Below, one piece after another: positions 52,571 through 56,170 of a stretch of 56,170 nt of DNA; positions within the stretch are counted from its first letter, which is position 1, and each line of letters opens with the position of its first letter. This stretch comes from Deltaproteobacteria bacterium (GTDB taxonomy: Bacteria; Desulfobacterota_D; UBA1144; Nemesobacterales; CSP1-2). A model generated the notes under the pieces. The model worked only from the letters and a program-made list of their open reading frames with translations, ran no database searches and was not told the DNA's origin. The stretch covers positions 1-56,170 of the forward strand of contig JACPIY010000021.1 in NCBI GenBank assembly GCA_016187835.1, in the 5' to 3' direction. Both the position numbers and the translations under genes were made by a program.

Positions 52571-52703
52571 CAAAGCTTAACTTTTTATTCTATTATATTT
52601 TGCTAGCTATTTTGATCCTACCTAGTCAGATAACAGAATGTTATATGCTGTGCATGGCTTATGGATCAGAAAAAAGAACTTCCAAAGACCAAATAGCTAA
52701 TCA

Positions 52704-53132
52704 ATGTTTGAACTGTCTAGACGGTATATAAAGATGGGTTTTCCTTTCTTTATAATCGTACTTTTTCTCGGACTCTATATGATTGTGAGCAAACACATTT
52801 TAGGAAGGTGGCCCAATCCCCAACTTATCACCGCTCACATTCACATTCTGCTTTTTGGTTTTGCAGTATCACTTATAATGTGTGTAGCTATCTAGATGGT
52901 TCCCCGTACACGAGATGAAAAGCATTATAGTCCTAGACTTGAAGAAGTAACTTATTGGTTATTGGCTCTTGAAACATCAATCCGCTTTATTAGTGAGGTT
53001 AGTACTTCCTATATAACCTTAAAAATACTTGATTGGTTAATTATCCTAGGTAGTGTTTCCCAGGTCTTAGCTGGATTTCTCTTTATATATAACATGTGGT
53101 CGCGTGTGCGGTCTTTAGGAAAACAAACATGA
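52704..53132 (+). pseudogene. Cytochrome oxidase subunit I-like small membrane protein, amber-interrupted
   Basis: One continuous frame of 142 codons is cut by a TAG at 52893-52895. It has four hydrophobic segments and the motif ITAHIHILLFGFAVSL, with His residues placed like haem ligands of heme-copper oxidase subunit I. After the stop the frame reads MVPRTRDEKHYSPRLEEVTY. Relatives read LWMFPR at the stop, so TGG (Trp) has become TAG. Such short proteins accompany NnrS-type clusters. Its TGA overlaps the ATG of the next gene (ATGA), showing an old operon. Confidence 0.7.
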
Positions 53133-53633
53133 TTTTTAAATCTTGGTTGTCCTAATCCATGTCCTGGCGGCTATTACACGGCTAGGGTGGATGTTTTTAA
53201 TAGCGCTTGTTATGGTTCCAGCACTAAGAAAATTAGAATCTACCGGAAACGTATCATCGAGGTTCTCTCCAGTACCGCTATAAGGTTTCGTATAATAAAC
53301 TGGATAGATATATTAGTTTTGTTGGTGACCGGTCTACTTAACGCAGTAAACTGGGGCGTTAAGATGGATATGATCTCAACAGGTGATTTTTTTTCATCCT
53401 ATTTTGGGAAAATACTTACGGTAAAAAAGATACTTGTCTTTGCGATGTCAATTTTAAGTGCCATCCATGACCTCATTTTGGGCCATAAAATGATTGACGT
53501 TATGACTAATAGCTCATCAAATCCTGATTCTATTCACAGACTGAAGAATTACCGAAGATACATATCATGGCTTGCAAGAGCTAATGCCATTTTAGGGATC
53601 ATAATAGTTGCTTGTGCTGTAATGCTTAGTTAA
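53129..53633 (+). pseudogene. CopD-like membrane protein, two frameshifts
   Basis: From ATG 53129 the frame reads MIFKSWL. A one-base loss near 53148 shifts it to VLIHVLAAITRLGWMFLIAL and VPALRKLESTGNVSSRFSPV. A second shift near 53280 leads to FRIINWIDILVLLVTGLLNA, then the last helices to a stop at 53631-53633. Read across the shifts it is a CopD/DUF-type four-helix membrane protein. The longest single frame (53187-53633) therefore has a false N-terminus. Confidence 0.7.
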
Positions 53634-53658
53634 AAGAAAAACATTTATGGAGAAGAGA

Positions 53659-53997
53659 ATGATTAAAAACTATACCTATATCGCTGACTTATCAAAAGAG
53701 TTTCAAGAAATTCCTACTGATAGTATTATAAGTCGCACCCTTTATAACGATGAGCAACTAAAGGCTGTGCTTTTTGGATTCGCTCAGGGTCAAGAGCTTA
53801 CAGAGCATACATCTTCAATGCCAGCCATTATTCATATAATCAAAGGAGAGGCAAGACTGACACTAGGAGACGACTTAAAAGAGGCCGAGGCTGGAGTGTG
53901 GGTGCATATGCCTCCGGGTCTTCCACACGGCATTTATGCGAAAACCCCTGTGGTGATGTTACTTATTCTCGTTAAATCGGGAGAACAAAAACGCTAA
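53659..53997 (+). CDS. Cupin-domain protein
   Basis: I start at the ATG at 53659, preceded by GGAGAAGAG; an ATG at 53647 is the alternative. The protein is 112 residues. It is a single small cupin: TEHTSSMPAIIHIIKGEARL contains the first metal-site His pair region, and VHMPPGLPHGIYAKTPVVML the second, with HG in place. It is the only gene of this operon without a visible defect. Members of this type occur next to NnrS-like and nitrosative-stress genes; the substrate is unknown. Confidence 0.8.
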   Translation: MIKNYTYIADLSKEFQEIPTDSIISRTLYNDEQLKAVLFGFAQGQELTEHTSSMPAIIHIIKGEARLTLGDDLKEAEAGVWVHMPPGLPHGIYAKTPVVMLLILVKSGEQKR

Positions 53998-54033
53998 ACC
54001 TAGAAAAGAAGAAAACAAGGCTTCGTTTTTTAT

Positions 54034-55112
54034 AATGGCCATAGGAGGATTTGCATTAGTCCTAGGGTTCTGGGCAGGACTTCTTCGCCTCGGATGGAGG
54101 TTGCCTCTGATCAATGTCACCCTACCCCCCTTTTCACGGTCCTCTTATGGTTTCAGGCTTTTTGGGAAACCTTATTGGTCTTGAGCGGGCAGTGGCTTGG
54201 AAATTCAGACGGGCATATGGGGTGCCGCTTTTAAGTGGTGTAGGTGCCTTAGCTTTAGTATTAGGCTTACCCAGTTCTTTTGGAACAATACTTATGACTT
54301 TAAGTACGCTGGCTTGGTATTTCTTTTGGTGCTTATTTCTTATCGTCATCTAGCTCTTTATGCAATTGTCATGATGCTTGGTGCTTTTTGCTGGTTTGTG
54401 GGAAATGGAATTTGGCTTTTGGGTTTACCTATTTATAAAGTCATTATATGGTGGATCGGATTTTTAGTATTAACTATTGCCGGAGAAAGACTGGAACTAA
54501 GCCGAATACTACACTTATCTAAAGAGAACAAGCTAATTTTTATTCTTGCTGTTTCTGTTTTTATAATTGGTGCTCTTTTAGCAATCAAAATTTTCGGTAT
54601 CGGAGTGCGTATTGCAAGTATAGGAATGATTGTCTTAGCCCTTTGGCTTCTACGCAATGACATCGCAAGGCGTACAATACATAAGTCAGGATTAAGCCGA
54701 TTTATGGCTGTGAGTTTGCTTCTAGGTTATATATGGCTTGTAAAGAGTGGAATTTTAGGCTTACTGTTTGAAGGCACTACGGCAGGCTTTTATTATGATG
54801 CTATTTTACATTCTATTTTTGTTGGCTTTGTATTTTCTATGATATTTCCCCATGCACCCATTATTTTCCCAACAGTAATGGGTTTACCAAAATTATTACC
54901 TTTTCAATCATGGTTTTACGTGCACCTCACGTTGCTTCACCTTTCCGCTGTGTTTACGGATAATAGGAGACCTATCACAGTGACTACCAGGGCGTCAGTG
55001 GGGAGGATTATTTAACACTTTTGCGATTCTTCTTTTTCTTGGAAATATTATGTACTTGAGTAGAAAAGCAAAATATACACTTGCTCAATCTAATTATAAA
55101 CAAGAAACTTAG
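54034..55112 (+). pseudogene. NnrS-like multi-pass membrane protein, three frameshifts
   Basis: The product is spread over three frames. It starts with MAIGGFALVLGFWAGLLRLG, shifts near the CCCCCC run at 54122-54127 to PPFHGPLMVSGFLGNLIGLE, shifts near 54318 (TTTCTTTT) to LLVLISYRHLALYAIVMMLG, and finally near 54990 to QWGGLFNTFAILLFLG, ending at TAG 55110-55112. Conserved His motifs typical of NnrS relatives (FHGPLMVSGF; FSMIFPHAPIIFP) are present. NnrS proteins protect against nitric oxide-linked stress. Two of the three shifts lie in homopolymers, so a sequencing cause must be considered. Confidence 0.75.
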
Positions 55113-55133
55113 CCGCTCTTCAAAAGCAAATCC

Positions 55134-55457
55134 TTATTTCTTCTTTTTCTTAAGTACGTCTTTAATCCATGTTGTTGCTGCAATCGTTGATGGAAACCCG
55201 ATCGTAGTAATTGCCAGCAGAGCTACGTGAAATATTTCATCCTCAGAAATTCCTCCCTCTACTGCTCTTTTAGTATGTGAATGAACAGCTCCCTCTAAAC
55301 GTGCTCCGATTGCAATTCCAAGTTTTACCAGCCTTCTTGTCTTTTCATCCAGTGGGCCCGCTTCGTGACATTTATCTCCTAAGTTCTCATAAGCTTGCCA
55401 TATATCAGGGTATTTTTTTATAAACTCCCTAAGCGGACGTGGAAGCAAATTGCTCAT
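55134..55457 (-). CDS. AhpD-like protein (copy 2)
   Basis: The 107 residues differ from copy 1 (39710-40033) at only about eight positions, mainly in the stretch KRAVEGGISEDEIFHV. Like copy 1 it lacks the CxxC pair. Nucleotide identity is patchy: long near-identical runs are split by a divergent block (55232-55286). It follows the second moaD on the same strand, and its 3' end faces the decayed NnrS-like gene. Confidence 0.75.
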   Translation of the reverse strand: MSNLLPRPLREFIKKYPDIWQAYENLGDKCHEAGPLDEKTRRLVKLGIAIGARLEGAVHSHTKRAVEGGISEDEIFHVALLAITTIGFPSTIAATTWIKDVLKKKKK

Positions 55458-55493
55458 TTGGTTTTTCTCCTTCTTTAGTTTTTTATGATTCCT

Positions 55494-55748
55494 CTAACCT
55501 CCGCTAACTGGAGGTATTATAGCTAGCGTATCACCTTCTTTTAAGAGGGTGTGTTGTAATGCATACTCTTCATTAAGTGCAATGAAGGAGCAATCAATCA
55601 TTTTTGCTATCTGTGGATACTGATTCTTTAAATCCTCTAACACATAATCTACATTTGAGCCTTCAGGTAGAAGTAAAGTTTTTTCTCTTTTACCTACGGC
55701 GTCTCTTATTGATGCAAAAAACTTTATAGTGATTTTAATCTTACTCAT
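55494..55748 (-). CDS. moaD: Molybdopterin synthase sulfur carrier subunit (copy 2)
   Basis: The 84 residues are about 90% identical to copy 1, with the same C-terminal PPVSGG. Start and length are identical. The start lies 14 bases from the end of the second moaA. There is no sign of decay, so both copies may be active, or this one may be the ancestral locus from which the cluster copy came. Confidence 0.88.
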   Translation of the reverse strand: MSKIKITIKFFASIRDAVGKREKTLLLPEGSNVDYVLEDLKNQYPQIAKMIDCSFIALNEEYALQHTLLKEGDTLAIIPPVSGG

Positions 55749-55762
55749 GTTTATATCTTTGC

Positions 55763-56170
55763 TTAACCCCCAATGTTCCTGATAAATACCTTTTTAGGAT
55801 CTTCAAAACCACTTAAAACGGGATTCGATTCAGGCTTCATATACACAGTCTTTTGTATAAATTTCTCGATTTCTTCATCAGATGCCTGATTTCTTAGAAG
55901 AGGAAAAATATTTATCTCCAGGGATGAGAATAGACAAGGTCTTAATGTCCCCCTAGAAGTGAGCCGAAGCCTCGAGCAGTTCGAGCAGAAAGGTTCCGAA
56001 ATTGTTGTGATAAAACCGACTATTCCTCTAGCATCAATAGAATAACGGTCCGCAACGTCGTTATTACCGATATGAGTCAGTTTATATCTTTGCTCAATTT
56101 TCTTCTTAATGCTCGAAAGAGGGACAAAGCAGTCCTTTTTCCAGCCGGTCCCACAAAGGGGCATAAATTC
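55763..56170 (-). CDS. moaA: GTP 3',8-cyclase (copy 2), C-terminal part
   Basis: The last 136 codons of a second MoaA are present, cut by the window edge. The C-terminal cluster motif CSNCSRLRLTSRGTLRPCLF and the terminal IRNIGG are intact. It is about 85% identical to copy 1, with an exact 74-base match (55881-55954 equals 40477-40550). The sequence continues past the edge, so the repeat is longer than seen here. Confidence 0.9.
   Translation of the reverse strand, partial: EFMPLCGTGWKKDCFVPLSSIKKKIEQRYKLTHIGNNDVADRYSIDARGIVGFITTISEPFCSNCSRLRLTSRGTLRPCLFSSLEINIFPLLRNQASDEEIEKFIQKTVYMKPESNPVLSGFEDPKKVFIRNIGG

Noticed and set aside
52704-53132. Reassignment of UAG as a sense codon
   Set aside because: Many intact genes in the window end in TAG at the expected length, and neighbouring genes carry frameshifts, so a point nonsense mutation is simpler.
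53187-53633. A 148-residue protein starting at 53187
   Set aside because: Its first 31 residues are not membrane-like, and the proper CopD-like N-terminus is in another frame over the same bases.
54197-55015. A normal 272-residue membrane protein starting at 54197
   Set aside because: Its first 25 or so residues are out of frame relative to the conserved protein, whose N-terminus is in two other frames upstream. It is a segment of the frameshifted NnrS-like gene.
1-56170. A CRISPR array
   Set aside because: No set of regularly spaced direct repeats with unique spacers was found. The repeats seen are palindromes or single direct pairs, and no cas genes are present.

Overview
The window is about 40% G+C and dense with genes. 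It looks like a chromosome segment from an uncultivated Gram-negative bacterium of a deep-branching group such as Desulfobacterota, Dadabacteria or Nitrospirota. That placement is inference: there is no rRNA or other strong marker. The Gram-negative call rests on a beta-barrel porin, a periplasmic lytic transglycosylase, a Tat-exported molybdoenzyme and an IHF gene next to pheT.

1-39 kb is mostly ordinary chromosome. It holds a sulfate assimilation operon (PiT/CysP-type permease, sat, cysH cut by the window edge), an NtrC-type sigma-54 activator, tmk, a TetR gene with a double-domain AhpD-like protein, a ROK kinase, a tRNA methyltransferase, the overlapping set pheT-ihfA-DUF502-tilS, lemA-DUF2207, amrS between two REP-type transposases, a ThDP enzyme, a nitrilase, thiL with two CNNM/CorC transporters, hisB, hisH, slt, a lone DppC-type permease, queF and a phasin-like gene. 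Palindromic intergenic repeats are scattered through it. Two housekeeping genes are broken: rluB (two small frameshifts and no normal start codon) and lepA (about 70 codons missing plus a second small deletion).

39.3-51.6 kb is an accessory module. A 3' half of a tRNA-Arg(CCU) gene, bracketed by two copies of a CTAAGAAT-type repeat, lies beside a ten-gene minus-strand cluster: a Tat-exported molybdopterin alpha subunit of the periplasmic nitrite oxidoreductase (NXR)-like family, a four-cluster Fe-S beta subunit, an EbdC-like haem-binding gamma subunit, a TorD/NarJ-type chaperone, an outer-membrane porin, then mobA, a moaC-moaB fusion, moaA, moaD and an AhpD-like gene. An Rrf2 regulator with a Cys motif lies just upstream. 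The cluster therefore carries the enzyme, its maturation factor, much of its cofactor pathway, an outer-membrane channel and a candidate switch. The physiological substrate (nitrite, nitrate or another oxyanion) cannot be read from sequence.

52.1-55.1 kb is a decaying plus-strand operon: an exported rhodanese, a small cytochrome oxidase subunit I-like membrane protein, a CopD-like protein, a cupin and an NnrS-like membrane protein. All but the cupin carry frameshifts or an amber stop. A good sigma-54 promoter match precedes it. From 55.1 kb to the end, the moaA-moaD-AhpD trio of the main cluster is repeated in the same orientation with patchy identity, so the enzyme locus is bracketed by 1-kb direct repeats about 15.4 kb apart.
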